Below are positions 10,126 through 22,042 of a DNA stretch of 64,000 nt, in pieces. This DNA is from Acheta domesticus (Eukaryota > Arthropoda > Insecta > Orthoptera > Gryllidae). Location of the stretch: positions 143,056,303-143,120,302 of the forward strand of contig JAHLJT010009436.1 in assembly GCA_031308135.1 (NCBI GenBank). Reading direction: 5' to 3'. The notes below the pieces were generated by a model. It saw only the letters and a list, made by a program, of their open reading frames with translations, made no database searches and was not told where the DNA came from. Position 1 is the first letter of the stretch, and each line of letters begins with the position of its first letter. Both the position numbers and the translations under genes were made by a program.

Positions 10126-10660
10126 CTATATTCTCATGCCCAAGAAGTTTCTGAGAGATCCTCTTGTTGTATAAAGTTCCTGCTGTAACATTTCCATAAA
10201 TTCCTCAAGTTCTTCTATATCAGTTGAAACAATCACACCGTCATCAACGAAAATTGCAACATACACATGTTTCCCATCTCTCTTGCGGTAGAACAGACAT
10301 GGATTAGCATCACTGTTTTTAAATCCAGCATTCTTCATAAACTTCTCAAATAGTTTGTTCCAGCAGCGCGGCGCTTGTTTTAGGCCATACAAACTTTTCT
10401 TCACATAACACACTCGTTCAGTATTGTCCTCAAAACCTTCCGGTTGTTCCTATACACTTCTTCTTCAAGCATGCCGTTCAAAAAAGCGGTTTTGACATCA
10501 AATTGAGCGAGCGTCATTCCAAATGCAGCAGCCACCGCCAACAAGATCCGAATGGTTTCATATCGTGCAACAGGGCTGAATGTCTCTTCATAATCAATTC
10601 CCTGTGTTTCTACGAAAACTTTTGTGACCAATCGAGCCTTGAAGCGGATCTTTCCGCTGT
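10126..10660 (-). pseudogene. Copia reverse transcriptase
   Basis: Canonical copia RT motifs are present: [20 protein letters not shown] and [17 protein letters not shown] (motif A), SLYGLKQAPRCWN (motif B) and YVAIFVDDGVIVS (catalytic box). A break near 10410 puts the two halves in different frames, and a stop follows FLGMRI at 10126. The residues needed for catalysis are all present, so loss of function comes from the frame breaks. Confidence 0.9.
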
Positions 10661-10884
10661 ACCAATAGTTTCTAACAGAAGACCCAGCGATTCTTCAGGA
10701 TTTGCACATCTTTTGGACGTACGACGAACACCCAGCTATCATTTTGCTTTAATCCAGTTCTTCTTTAAGGGCCTTCAACTACTCTTCTCTATCAGGAAAC
10801 TGCAGTCTTCAATGTAGGAATTTGGATTCTTGTTTTCAGTGATCGATGATCCGGCCATGTAACTAAATCTCCGCTGGTCATCCA

Positions 10885-11460
10885 CTATGGTTTCTTCGAT
10901 TCATTTTTTTCTTTCAATTCATTTCGTTTGTTTTTCCTTGTTGTCTCTTCTTTGACATCTTTTTCAGCTGGAACATCACTTCCCCCGGAGCGTGACACTG
11001 GTACAAATTCTTCAGCTTTACTCCATTCTTCTTCCTTTTCATCGTCGACTTCTGGTTTTTTGTACATCGGATGAAGCAAGTTTTCACATGAATTTTCAAG
11101 TTTGTCGGTATTGACGCGCACATTGCAGACAACTTCAGGCTTGAATCTCACATAGTGGTCAGGACTATCTTCCTTTGAGTCTGAATCCAGACCCTCCATC
11201 CCTGTCGTTCACGTATCCAACCAGATGTCCATGAACAGCGTTATCGTCAAAATTAGAGTGGATGTTCGTGTGGATGTGCACGTTGCATTCTGTTCCGAAA
11301 ATCTTCAAATGATTGAGACTTCCTACTGGTCGTCCATGCCACAATTCATAAGGAGACTTAGTTTCAATGGAAGACGCGATTCAGGAGGTATGTGGCAGTA
11401 TTGCATGCTTCTGCCCACAGTTCTTTTGACAACTTGCACGCGGCTTCAGTAAAGTTATCG
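10885..11460 (-). pseudogene. Copia integrase C-terminal region and linker
   Basis: The minus strand encodes KLSKELWAEACNTATYLLNR (the typical copia integrase tail), then SPYELWHGRPVGSLNHLKIF, then HVRFKPEVV-like and acidic/lysine-rich linker sequence ending ELKEKNESKKP. The catalytic DDE core of the integrase is absent because of the internal deletion. The linker remains open for 104 codons. Confidence 0.8.
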
Positions 11461-12322
11461 ACTGAGGCACCCATGACATGCGTCATAAACGCTACACTTG
11501 CAACAGACTGGCTTCTGTTTCCACCAGCGCCATCTGTCTTCTTCTCCGGACACTCTGCTGCCCAATGACCCAACTGCTTACATTTGGGGCATGGAAACTT
11601 CTGTTTTGCACATTGAACATTCTTCTTTGATTTTTCCCCGGTGTCACTTTTATGACAAGGATTTTTGTTAGGACCACCGTGTGCAACAAATGCAAGGGAA
11701 TATCGATTCGATATTCCCTTGATCACGCAATTCAATCGCGCACAATTTTTCAATCAACAAATTCACAGTTTGATTTTCCGACGAAATCGTGTCCCACAAG
11801 TTTTTAAAATTGTCATATTCTTTTCTCAGGATACATAAGATACGGCCATTCAAAATTCTCTCGGACAAAGTATTTTCTTTGTTCTTCGTCAGTTCATCAT
11901 TCAAATCCAAGAACAACTTCTGCAGTTTCGCGACATGCTTACTGATTTCTTTGTCGTCACGCGGAAAATGACTCGATCATCATATTTAGCCGTTGCGTAG
12001 TGCTGCGTTCAAACCGCGCACTCAGTTTTGTCCAAATCTCTGCAGCACTGGTGCAATTCAACACAAGCTCGGCAATAGTTTTTCCTAGCGCATCTGCTAA
12101 CAAACTTGCCGCTTTTACGTCGTCCTTTTTCCATTGCTGATGAATTGCTTTCTGTGCCGCAGTTGCATAAACTCCCAAATCAGGACACGCTCGCGAACCG
12201 TTAACAATGTCTTCGAGTTAATATGCACGCAACACCATCGAAATATGCCACTTCCACTTTTCCCAGTCTTCAGGTCCTTCAAGCTTATCCACTTGTATTT
12301 TGTAGTCATTCCCGGTAGCCAT
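11461..12322 (-). pseudogene. Copia gag with zinc knuckle
   Basis: The likely start is the Met at 12322 (MATGNDYKIQVDKLEG...). Codon 35 is a TAA (12218-12220). The frame then continues as the copia gag (UBN2-type) core, KSWKTKLSARFE-like (here AAEIWTKLSARFERSTTQRL). A shift near 11957 leads to LFLDLNDELTKNKENTLSER, and another precedes the zinc knuckle CPKCKQLGHWAAEC (CX2CX4HX4C) near 11560. Both duplicated copies share the TAA, so that lesion is real rather than a sequencing error. Confidence 0.85.
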
Positions 12323-12438
12323 GTTTGTTGTTTACACGCAAGGTTCCAGTTCAACCGTATATAAAAAATCCAGCACGTTTTCTTCAGACGTTCAATTTCG
12401 GCTCCACTCACTAGAGAATGCAATTCACACGTGGCCTT

Positions 12439-12449
12439 GGCCCATAACC
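12439..12449 (-). promoter_or_regulatory. Primer-binding site (initiator tRNA-Met internal type)
   Basis: Immediately inside the 5' LTR the minus strand reads GGTTATGGGCC, complementary to the anticodon region of initiator tRNA-Met (GGCCCATAACC). Drosophila copia is known to prime from such an internal tRNA-iMet fragment. Confidence 0.75.
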
Positions 12450-12667
12450 TGTTAATTTGTCTTGTATAAACGTTATTTATTACTGACCTAAAATGTACAA
12501 GGTGACAGTATTCACAAACGTCCGTAATAAAACAAGCCCGAGCACGCACTGGCACTCAGCTGCCTCGACAGATGAACTCGCCCTCTTCTCAGTTCAAAGA
12601 GTTCTCAGATACGTACACAGATGGCACAGATACGTGCACAGATGACATTTTTCTTTTCATACTAACA
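12450..12667 (-). repeat. 5' LTR of the copia element
   Basis: 218 bp with TGTTAG...TTAACA termini, i.e. the usual TG...CA ends inside a 5-bp inverted repeat (TGTTA/TAACA). Compared with the 3' LTR it carries a short internal duplication of an ACAGATG-containing motif. Confidence 0.85.
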
Positions 12668-12672
12668 CTTTT

Positions 12673-13992
12673 AACTAATGGTACAGAATGGCACAGACTT
12701 TCCCGTATTAGTTTTCTATTTCCTTGGATCTTTGCTAGCTATTCGGAATTGCCACATACTCTTTCTTGCCAGCTACCATCTATCACGGCGAAAAGTTCAT
12801 TTTTTTGACATTTTCTTAATTTTTCGGTTTCCTATTCGTAGAATGGAAATATTAATTTTAGAATATTAAAGAACATAAACTAGTCCTAAATAGCAATTTT
12901 CATTTAAAAATTATGTGCCGTTTTTAAGAAAATTGCGTTTTAGCGCTACTAAAAATGCAAAATTTAAAGCTCATTTTCACAGAACATTTTTGCGTTTTCA
13001 AAATACTTTATTTGAAGTCATTTCAAGCACGTATACTCACAAATATAATAATATTTACAAATTTCTCGTAATGCGCGTATTAAAGATGTGAGAGAACTTT
13101 CAAAAAATTACAATTATGTAATTTTTGAAAAAAACAAAAAAAAGCTCAAAATAAACTTTACCCTATACTAAAGAGTGTAATTAGCACTATCCGTTACAAT
13201 AGTTTGAAGAAAAAAATTGCTGCCATTTATTAGAAAATGGCGTTTGAGCGTTTCTGAAAATGCGAAATTTTGAGCTACTTTTCACAGAAAACGGTTGTGT
13301 TTTCGAGACATTTTCTTGACATTATTTAAAGCACATGTACTCGTAAATATAATAATGTGAAAGAATCGCAGCTAAGGTAAATATTATCGACGTGAGAAAC
13401 ATGGGAAACAATTTACATTTTTGTAATTTTTGAAAAAACCAACCAATAGAGCAATATGGCTTTTATGTCATTTGATAGAGTACATTTACCACTATCCCTA
13501 CCAAAAGTTTAAAGAAAACATTTGGAGCCGTTTTTGAGAAAATCTAGTTTTTGTACTTTTTTAAAATTGCACATATTGCACGCAATATTGCGCGAAAACT
13601 ACTAAAATTTTCAAAAAAATGTACATGACCTTAAACAAAGAACTCACTTTGGAGAACACATTTTATTTGAAGAAAAATCTCTATCTTCAATTTTGTAGTT
13701 GGAGAAAGACTCCGAAAAAAAATTTCAAACTTTTACAATTTTCGAAAATTCAGAGTTATCCGTGAAAATCGGACCTATGCCATGTTAATAAGTGTATGTT
13801 ACTCTATTCATACAAGAAATTTAAAGAAAACATTTGGAGCCGTTTTTGAGAAAATTTCGAAAATCCCCAGGGGCTTCATGTAAAGTACCCCCAAATTTTG
13901 AAGAATCTTTTTTCAAAATCTCAAAGCTTCGACTAGAACCAGATCATTTGGGAAATATCCATTTTGGAAGAAATCGTACGTATGGTTTAGGC
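12673..13992 (+). repeat. Repeat A, long copy interrupted by hAT
   Basis: Runs from the ACTAATGGTACAGAATGGCA border to GTTTAGGC, where a hAT element is inserted. It is duplicated at 19168-20486. No supported coding capacity; short open frames here are shared only with the duplicate. Confidence 0.8.
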
Positions 13993-14305
13993 CAGACCTG
14001 CACAACACCTGCTCCCGCGGGCATTCTGCACTTGCGAGCTGATCGTCTGCCCATGGCAGCGCCGAAAGTGCAAGTAGTAAGGAGTAGGAAGCTTTGCGGG
14101 GAGGGGAGAAGTCTGACGTAGCACGACGCGGCGCGTACATTGAATGCCTGGGCGTCTAATAATGATCCATGCTTCAAATTAAATGCTCATTTCTTTAAAT
14201 GGATTATGTCTAGTATTTTAAGTTACCAGGGTCATAATTCACTGTTTACGTTCTGTGCACTACTGTATATCCACCTTTTTATCCATCACTGTATGTATTT
14301 TCATT
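13993..14305 (+). mobile_element. hAT element, cut off by the assembly gap
   Basis: Starts CAGACCTGCAC after GTTTAGGC (13985-13992) exactly as the complete copy at 20487. It ends at the N run, so only its first 313 bp are present. Confidence 0.85.
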
Positions 14306-15305
14306 NNNNNNNNNNNNNNNNNNNNNNNNNNNNNNNNNNNNNNNNNNNNNNNNNNNNNNNNNNNNNNNNNNNNNNNNNNNNNNNNNNNNNNNNNNNNNNN
14401 NNNNNNNNNNNNNNNNNNNNNNNNNNNNNNNNNNNNNNNNNNNNNNNNNNNNNNNNNNNNNNNNNNNNNNNNNNNNNNNNNNNNNNNNNNNNNNNNNNNN
14501 NNNNNNNNNNNNNNNNNNNNNNNNNNNNNNNNNNNNNNNNNNNNNNNNNNNNNNNNNNNNNNNNNNNNNNNNNNNNNNNNNNNNNNNNNNNNNNNNNNNN
14601 NNNNNNNNNNNNNNNNNNNNNNNNNNNNNNNNNNNNNNNNNNNNNNNNNNNNNNNNNNNNNNNNNNNNNNNNNNNNNNNNNNNNNNNNNNNNNNNNNNNN
14701 NNNNNNNNNNNNNNNNNNNNNNNNNNNNNNNNNNNNNNNNNNNNNNNNNNNNNNNNNNNNNNNNNNNNNNNNNNNNNNNNNNNNNNNNNNNNNNNNNNNN
14801 NNNNNNNNNNNNNNNNNNNNNNNNNNNNNNNNNNNNNNNNNNNNNNNNNNNNNNNNNNNNNNNNNNNNNNNNNNNNNNNNNNNNNNNNNNNNNNNNNNNN
14901 NNNNNNNNNNNNNNNNNNNNNNNNNNNNNNNNNNNNNNNNNNNNNNNNNNNNNNNNNNNNNNNNNNNNNNNNNNNNNNNNNNNNNNNNNNNNNNNNNNNN
15001 NNNNNNNNNNNNNNNNNNNNNNNNNNNNNNNNNNNNNNNNNNNNNNNNNNNNNNNNNNNNNNNNNNNNNNNNNNNNNNNNNNNNNNNNNNNNNNNNNNNN
15101 NNNNNNNNNNNNNNNNNNNNNNNNNNNNNNNNNNNNNNNNNNNNNNNNNNNNNNNNNNNNNNNNNNNNNNNNNNNNNNNNNNNNNNNNNNNNNNNNNNNN
15201 NNNNNNNNNNNNNNNNNNNNNNNNNNNNNNNNNNNNNNNNNNNNNNNNNNNNNNNNNNNNNNNNNNNNNNNNNNNNNNNNNNNNNNNNNNNNNNNNNNNN
15301 NNNNN
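14306..15305. other. Assembly gap, 1000 N
   Basis: Exactly 1000 undetermined bases, a conventional scaffold-gap size. Open frames running through it are meaningless. The flanking sequences overlap (see the finding on duplication). Confidence 0.99.
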
Positions 15306-15553
15306 TTCTACTATCTTTAGAGATTGAACTTGAGATTGAAAAAAAATCCTTGACGTGATAGAGAAAAACTGACTTCATTTTCAGTTTCAGGACACTAAAA
15401 AAACATTAGATAAGATGATATTATCATAAAATATTCGAAAAGTTTTTCTCTGTAGACCTATGTAATTTTATAAGTAATGTATATGCTACATTTACATTAT
15501 TGATTAATTACAGAGCTTCAATGAAAAATCATACAGTTAATTAATTGTCTTTA

Positions 15554-15759
15554 TATTAATTTGTTTTGTATAAATGTTATTTATTACTGAACTTAATATA
15601 CAAGGTAACAGTATTCACAAACGTCCGTAACAAAACAGTCCGAGCACGCACTCACTGCACTGCACTGCCTCGACAGACGAACTTGACCTCTTCTCAGTTC
15701 AAGAGTTCGCAATACGTACACAGCTGCGTTGCTGTCTGCATTTTTCTTTCATACTAACA
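15554..15759 (-). repeat. 3' LTR, duplicate copia
   Basis: Matches 9049-9261 with several single-base deletions. Confidence 0.8.
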
Positions 15760-18700
15760 CTTCCTTCAAAAGAAAAAATCAAATGAATACAAACTATACA
15801 AAATCAACTATATTTAACAGTCTGTGGACGCCATCTTCTTAATCCCAATCCTCTCACGTAGCATCTCCAATCTAACCCTCCCCAGAGATATATCAGTAGA
15901 TCAGCAAGCTGATTAGTTCCGTCTATTTGCTCCAATTCCAGATCTCCATCCAAGAAATCTCTCCCTACATAGAAATCGCGGCTTCGATGTGCTTTGATCT
16001 GCAATGATATTCAAGGTTTTGTATATAGTTCTAGAGCACTAACATTTTCGATGTAGAGCGTAGGAGATTTTTCCACCGTTTCCAGCAATTCAGATAGTAT
16101 ATTTTCAGCCAGATTAATCCTTAGCTCCTTCACTTGCTTCTATTATTTCAGCTTCTGTAGTTGACGTTGCTCCAGACTTCTGCAACTGACGTCCACGAAA
16201 CTGTTCCATCATTGAAGTTGCAATGACACCTGTCGAACGTCTTGTCTTCGTGTCACCGGCGTAGTCAGGCATCACTGTATACCTTCAAACCTTGACCGTG
16301 CCTGAAGACGATTTCATAGTTTACAGTGCTCTTCAAATATCTAAATATTCTTTTCACTTGATTCCAAGTCATGATTTGTAGGATTTTCCATGCCCGAGCT
16401 GCTTGATTAATTGCGAAAGCAACATCAGGACGTGTAGCTGTATTCGGGTACATTAAAGAACATACTGCCTCACGATAAGGTATCGTGACGTTTTCTCCTT
16501 CATCGTTGTTCTCGCGCGCCCAATTGGAGTAGACACTCCGTTCGACTCGGCCCTTCCAAATCTTTCCAAAACCTTTCGTGTGTAGTCTTCTTGATCAATT
16601 GTTATAGATCCTTCTTCATTTTGCTATATTCTCATGCCCAAGAAGTTTCTGAGAGATCCTCTTGTTGTATAAAGTTCCTGCTGTAACATTTCCATAAATT
16701 CCTCAAGTTCTTCTATATCAGTTGAAACAATCACACCGTCATCAACGAAAATTGCAACATACACATGTTTCCCATCTCTCTTGCGGTAGAACAGACATGG
16801 ATTAGCATCACTGTTTTTAAATCCAGCATTCTTCATAAACTTCTCAAATAGTTTGTTCCAGCAGCGCGGCGCTTGTTTAGGCCATACAAACTTTTCTTCA
16901 CATAACACACTCGTTCAGTATTGTCCTCAAAACCTTCCGGTTGTTCCTATACACCTTCTTCTTCAAGCATGCCGTTCAAAAAAAGCGGTTTTGACATCAA
17001 ATTGAGCGAGCGTCATTCCAAATGCAGCAGCCACCGCCAACAAGATCCGAATGGTTTCATATCGTGCAACAGGGCTGAATGTCTCTTCATAATCAATTCC
17101 CTGTGTTTCTACGAAAACTTTGTGACCAATCGAGCCTTGAAGCGGATCTTTCCGCTGTACCAATAGTTTCTAACAGAAGACCCAGCGATTCTTCAGGATT
17201 TGCACATCTTTTGGACGTACGACGAACACCCAGCTATCATTTTGCTTTAATCCAGTTCTTCTTTAAGGGCCTTCAACTACTCTTCTCTATCAGGAAACTG
17301 CAGTCTTCATGTAGGAATTTGGATTCTTGTTTTCAGTGATCGATGATCCGGCCATGTAACTAAATCTCCGCTGGTCATCCACTATGGTTTCTTCGATTCA
17401 TTTTTTTCTTTCAATTCATTTCGTTTGTTTTTCCTTGTTGTCTCTTCTTTGACATCTTTTTCAGCTGGAACATCACTTCCCCCGGAGCGTGACACTGGTA
17501 CAAATTCTTCAGCTTTACTCCATTCTTCTTCCTTTTCATCGTCGACTTCTGGTTTTTTGTACATCGGATGAAGCAAGTTTTCACATGAATTTTCAAGTTT
17601 GTCGGTATTGACGCGCACATTGCAGACAACTTCAGGCTTGAATCTCACATAGTGGTCAGGACTATCTTCCTTTGAGTCTGAATCCAGACCCTCCATCCCT
17701 GTCGTTCACGTATCCAACCAGATGTCCATGAACAGCGTTATCGTCAAAATTAGAGTGGATGTTCGTGTGGATGTGCACGTTGCATTCTGTTCCGAAAATC
17801 TTCAAATGATTGAGACTTCCTACTGGTCGTCCATGCCACAATTCATAAGGAGACTTAGTTTCAATGGAAGACGCGATTCAGGAGGTATGTGGCAGTATTG
17901 CATGCTTCTGCCCACAGTTCTTTTGACAACTTGCACGCGGCTTCAGTAAAGTTATCGACTGAGGCACCCATGACATGCGTCATAAACGCTACACTTGCAA
18001 CAGACTGGCTTCTGTTTCCACCAGCGCCATCTGTCTTCTTCTCCGGACACTCTGCTGCCCAATGACCCAACTGCTTACATTTGGGGCATGGAAACTTCTG
18101 TTTTGCACATTGAACATTCTTCTTTGATTTTTCCCCGGTGTCACTTTATGACAAGGATTTTTGTTAGGACCACCGTGTGCAACAAATGCAAGGGAATATC
18201 GATTCGATATTCCCTTGATCACGCAATTCAATCGCGCACAATTTTTCAATCAACAAATTCACAGTTTGATTTTCCGACGAAATCGTGTCCCACAAGTTTT
18301 TAAAATTGTCATATTCTTTTCTCAGGATACATAAGATACGGCCATTCAAAATTCTCTCGGACAAAGTATTTTCTTTGTTCTTCGTCAGTTCATCATTCAA
18401 ATCCAAGAACAACTTCTGCAGTTTCGCGACATGCTTACTGATTTCTTTGTCGTCACGCGGAAAATGACTCGATCATCATATTTAGCCGTTGCGTAGTGCT
18501 GCGTTCAAACCGCGCACTCAGTTTTGTCCAAATCTCTGCAGCACTGGTGCAATTCAACACAAGCTCGGCAATAGTTTTTCCTAGCGCATCTGCTAACAAA
18601 CTTGCCGCTTTTACGTCGTCCTTTTTCCATTGCTGATGAATTGCTTTCTGTGCCGCAGTTGCATAAACTCCCAAATCAGGACACGCTCGCGAACCGTTAA

Positions 18701-18946
18701 CAATGTCTTCGAGTTAATATGCACGCAACACCATCGAAATATGCCACTTCCACTTTTCCCAGTCTTCAGGTCCTTCAAGCTTATCCACTTGTATTTTGTA
18801 GTCATTCCCGGTAGCCATGTTTGTTGTTTACACGCAAGGTTCCAGTTCAACCGTATATAAAAAAATCCAGCACGTTTTCTTCAGACGTTCAATTTCGGCT
18901 CCACTCACTAGAGAATGCAATTCACACGTGGCCTTGGCCCATAACC

Positions 18947-19162
18947 TGTTAATTTGTCTTGTATAAACGTTATTTATTACTGACCTAAAATGTACAAGGT
19001 GACAGTATTCACAACGTCCGTAATAAAACAAGCCCGAGCACGCACTGGCACTCAGCTGCCTCGACAGATGAACTCGCCCTCTTCTCAGTTCAAAGAGTTC
19101 TCAGATACGTACACAGATGGCACAGATACGTGCACAGATGACATTTTCTTTTCATACTAACA
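18947..19162 (-). repeat. 5' LTR, duplicate copia
   Basis: Matches 12450-12667 with two one-base deletions. Confidence 0.85.
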
Positions 19163-19167
19163 CTTTT

Positions 19168-20486
19168 AACTAATGGTACAGAATGGCACAGACTTTCCCG
19201 TATTAGTTTTCTATTTCCTTGGATCTTTGCTAGCTATTCGGAATTGCCACATACTCTTTCTTGCCAGCTACCATCTATCACGGCGAAAAGTTCATTTTTT
19301 TGACATTTTCTTAATTTTTCGGTTTCCTATTCGTAGAATGGAAATATTAATTTTAGAATATTAAAGAACATAAACTAGTCCTAAATAGCAATTTTCATTT
19401 AAAAATTATGTGCCGTTTTTAAGAAAATTGCGTTTTAGCGCTACTAAAAATGCAAAATTTAAAGCTCATTTTCACAGAACATTTTTGCGTTTTCAAAATA
19501 CTTTATTTGAAGTCATTTCAAGCACGTATACTCACAAATATAATAATATTTACAAATTTCTCGTAATGCGCGTATTAAAGATGTGAGAGAACTTTCAAAA
19601 AATTACAATTATGTAATTTTGAAAAAAACAAAAAAAAGCTCAAAATAAACTTTACCCTATACTAAAGAGTGTAATTAGCACTATCCGTTACAATAGTTTG
19701 AAGAAAAAAATTGCTGCCATTTATTAGAAAATGGCGTTTGAGCGTTTCTGAAAATGCGAAATTTTGAGCTACTTTCACAGAAAACGGTTGTGTTTTCGAG
19801 ACATTTTCTTGACATTATTTAAAGCACATGTACTCGTAAATATAATAATGTGAAAGAATCGCAGCTAAGGTAAATATTATCGACGTGAGAAACATGGGAA
19901 ACAATTTACATTTTTGTAATTTTTGAAAAAACCAACCAATAGAGCAATATGGCTTTTATGTCATTTGATAGAGTACATTTACCACTATCCCTACCAAAAG
20001 TTTAAAGAAAACATTTGGAGCCGTTTTTGAGAAAATCTAGTTTTTGTACTTTTTTAAAATTGCACATATTGCACGCAATATTGCGCGAAAACTACTAAAA
20101 TTTTCAAAAAAATGTACATGACCTTAAACAAAGAACTCACTTTGGAGAACACATTTTATTTGAAGAAAAAATCTCTATCTTCAATTTTGTAGTTGGAGAA
20201 AGACTCCGAAAAAAAATTTCAAACTTTTACAATTTTCGAAAATTCAGAGTTATCCGTGAAAATCGGACCTATGCCATGTTAATAAGTGTATGTTACTCTA
20301 TTCATACAAGAAATTTAAAGAAAACATTTGGAGCCGTTTTTGAGAAAATTTCGAAAATCCCCAGGGGCTTCATGTAAAGTACCCCCAAATTTTGAAGAAT
20401 CTTTTTTCAAAATCTCAAAGCTTCGACTAGAACCAGATCATTTGGGAAATATCCATTTTGGAAGAAATCGTACGTATGGTTTAGGC
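19168..20486 (+). repeat. Repeat A, long copy interrupted by hAT
   Basis: Same as 12673-13992; here the continuation of the repeat is visible beyond the hAT, at 21780-22042. Confidence 0.85.
20479..20486. repeat. Target-site duplication GTTTAGGC (left)
   Basis: Perfect 8-bp direct repeat with 21772-21779, on the two sides of the hAT element. Confidence 0.92.
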
Positions 20487-21771
20487 CAGACCTGCACAAC
20501 ACCTGCTCCCGCGGGCATTCTGCACTTGCGAGCTGATCGTCTGCCCATGGCAGCGCCGAAAGTGCAAGTAGTAAGGAGTAGGAAGCTTTGCGGGGAGGGG
20601 AGAAGTCTGACGTAGCACGACGCGGCGCGTACATTGAATGCCTGGGCGTCTAATAATGATCCATGCTTCAAAATTAAATGCTCATTTCTTTAAATGGATT
20701 ATGTCTAGTATTTTAAGTTACCAGGGTCATAATTCACTGTTTACGTTCTGTGCACTACTGTATATCCACCTTTTTATCCATCACTGTATGTATTTCATTT
20801 TCTAATATTTTTTAAAGAAAATAACATGCTCATTGTGACTATTAAGCATTATTTTAAAGCAATAGCTTTAAAATATATGCTTATATGTAAGAAAAAAATA
20901 TTATTTAATTCTATCTAACAAAAATTGCAATTTAATAATTGATTGTTCACCACGAATGTTATAATCTCCAAATCCTAGGAAAATGAACAAAATCATGAGA
21001 GCAATCTCTCACATCAAGATTGACATAAAAATATAATATGTGGCAATTCCAAGAAGGGTAATGTTTAATAGCACATTTGTGACCATTTTTCCCATTATGA
21101 AACTGAATAAAAGAGATCAACGAGCAAACTTCTGTGACGATATGTTACGAACAATCATAGGGTAATTATGGGCATTGGTTAAATAGAATGCGAAGGGCTC
21201 TATATTTTATACGATGTCGTAAACGACTCTACACTTGTCAGAAATTAGAACAGAAAATAATCATGACTTTTTTTAAGAACAATATGTTTTTGCTTAGAGA
21301 GAACAGTCTTATTCAATTAAACATAGTTAATAAAAAATAGTTTATTGCTGTCATCATCAAACAAAAACAATTCAGTATCAAAATTTTGTATTTAGAACAA
21401 CACTAAATTTGTGATTACATCGTAGCAAAGCGATTTACATTGTAAGCCCTAAAAGCAATTATAATACTTGGTGTCGAAATCTAATATGTATAATTCGTTG
21501 TAGTTTCATATTTCGCCCTGTCATGTAACGAGAACAAACATTTGCAATATAATACAAAAGGCAATATTTCTTGAACTGTATATGACCGTCATGTTCTTGC
21601 CGATTGCTCTTTAAATTTACGCGCTATCTTTCGAATTGCACATTCTGATTGGTGGTCCCCACTCCTAGATTGGGTCTCATCCCCACCCACCATCGAATTT
21701 CTCATTTGCTTCCGAGTTGCCCGCACGCAGCTCCTGAGGTCAGTGAAAGTGCAAAATGATGTGCAGGTCTG
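20487..21771. mobile_element. Non-autonomous hAT transposon, complete
   Basis: 1285 bp, bounded by terminal inverted repeats CAGACCTGCAC and GTGCAGGTCTG (11 bp perfect) and by the 8-bp duplication GTTTAGGC. CAG...CTG ends with 8-bp duplications are diagnostic of hAT. The subterminal parts also hold related motifs (CCCGCGGGC near the left end, GCCCGCACGC near the right). No transposase frame is present; the interior is AT-rich. It interrupts repeat A: joining 20486 to 21780 restores GTTTAGGCGCTAGCAGTGTT, as seen uninterrupted at about 34556-34570 inverted. Confidence 0.92.
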
Positions 21772-21779
21772 GTTTAGGC
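21772..21779. repeat. Target-site duplication GTTTAGGC (right)
   Basis: See the left copy. Confidence 0.92.
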
Positions 21780-22042
21780 GCTAGCAGTGTTCGCAGACGG
21801 ACGGACGTTTTATTTCAATTGGGTTTTCGGTATCAAGGACCTAGAAAACAGGGTTTCTGGCTACACCATGTGTTAGGGGACATTTTTTCTTAATTTAGCA
21901 CCTGGTTTTATCCACTTTTTCGTTTTCACGTCCCGGCAATGAATTTTTTCCGCCGAAAATTGGCCATTTTTTCGCGCAGTATTACTTAACTTTCCCTATA
22001 CTACGTATATCACTCCGTGTATACGTACGTATACGGGAAAGT
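21780..22042 (+). repeat. Repeat A, 3' end after the hAT insertion
   Basis: Matches the 3' third of the full copy at 34301-35838 and ends with a terminal palindrome, ACTTTCCC...GGGAAAGT, rich in TATACGTA. Confidence 0.85.

Larger units (their letters stand above)
9049..12667 (-). mobile_element. Ty1/copia LTR retrotransposon, decayed and internally deleted
   Basis: A 3.6-kb element read on the minus strand: 5' LTR (12450-12667), primer site, gag, zinc knuckle, integrase C-terminal piece, reverse transcriptase, RNase H, 3' LTR (9049-9261). The order integrase before RT is diagnostic of copia. The protease and most of the integrase are missing: the zinc knuckle runs almost directly into the integrase tail, so the element is about 1 kb shorter than an intact one. 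Several frameshifts and stops interrupt gag-pol. Possible 5-bp target duplication CTTTA/CTTTT. It inserted at the border of a repeat A copy. Confidence 0.9.
15554..19162 (-). mobile_element. Ty1/copia element, duplicate of 9049-12667
   Basis: Same structure as the copy at 9049: LTRs at 15554-15759 and 18947-19162, the GGCCCATAACC primer site beside the 5' LTR, and the same deletion of protease plus integrase core. Recognisable pol pieces are RNase H (about 16265-16453), RT (16624-17166), integrase tail and linker (17382-17960), and gag with zinc knuckle (17970-18815). Extra one-base deletions break frames that are open in the other copy, for example in the zinc-knuckle frame near 18147. These look like consensus errors at a contig end rather than biological mutations. 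Confidence 0.88.
15306..20800 (+). repeat. Second copy of the 8.8-14.3 kb segment (probable unmerged contig overlap)
   Basis: From its first base this contig repeats 8800-14305 in the same order and orientation, with an offset of about 6.5 kb. It includes the same copia insertion with the same internal deletion and gag stop, and the same hAT at the same base of repeat A. Differences are mostly single-base indels, concentrated in the first 1.3 kb next to the gap. Confidence 0.9.

Noticed and set aside
13834..14177. Overlapping 75-95 codon frames on both strands, repeated near 20328-20671
   Set aside because: They straddle the junction of repeat A and the hAT insertion, so they cannot be a conserved gene. 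The second occurrence is the duplicated contig end.
14140..15378. Long open frames crossing the N run
   Set aside because: They consist almost entirely of undetermined residues and exist only because N cannot encode a stop.
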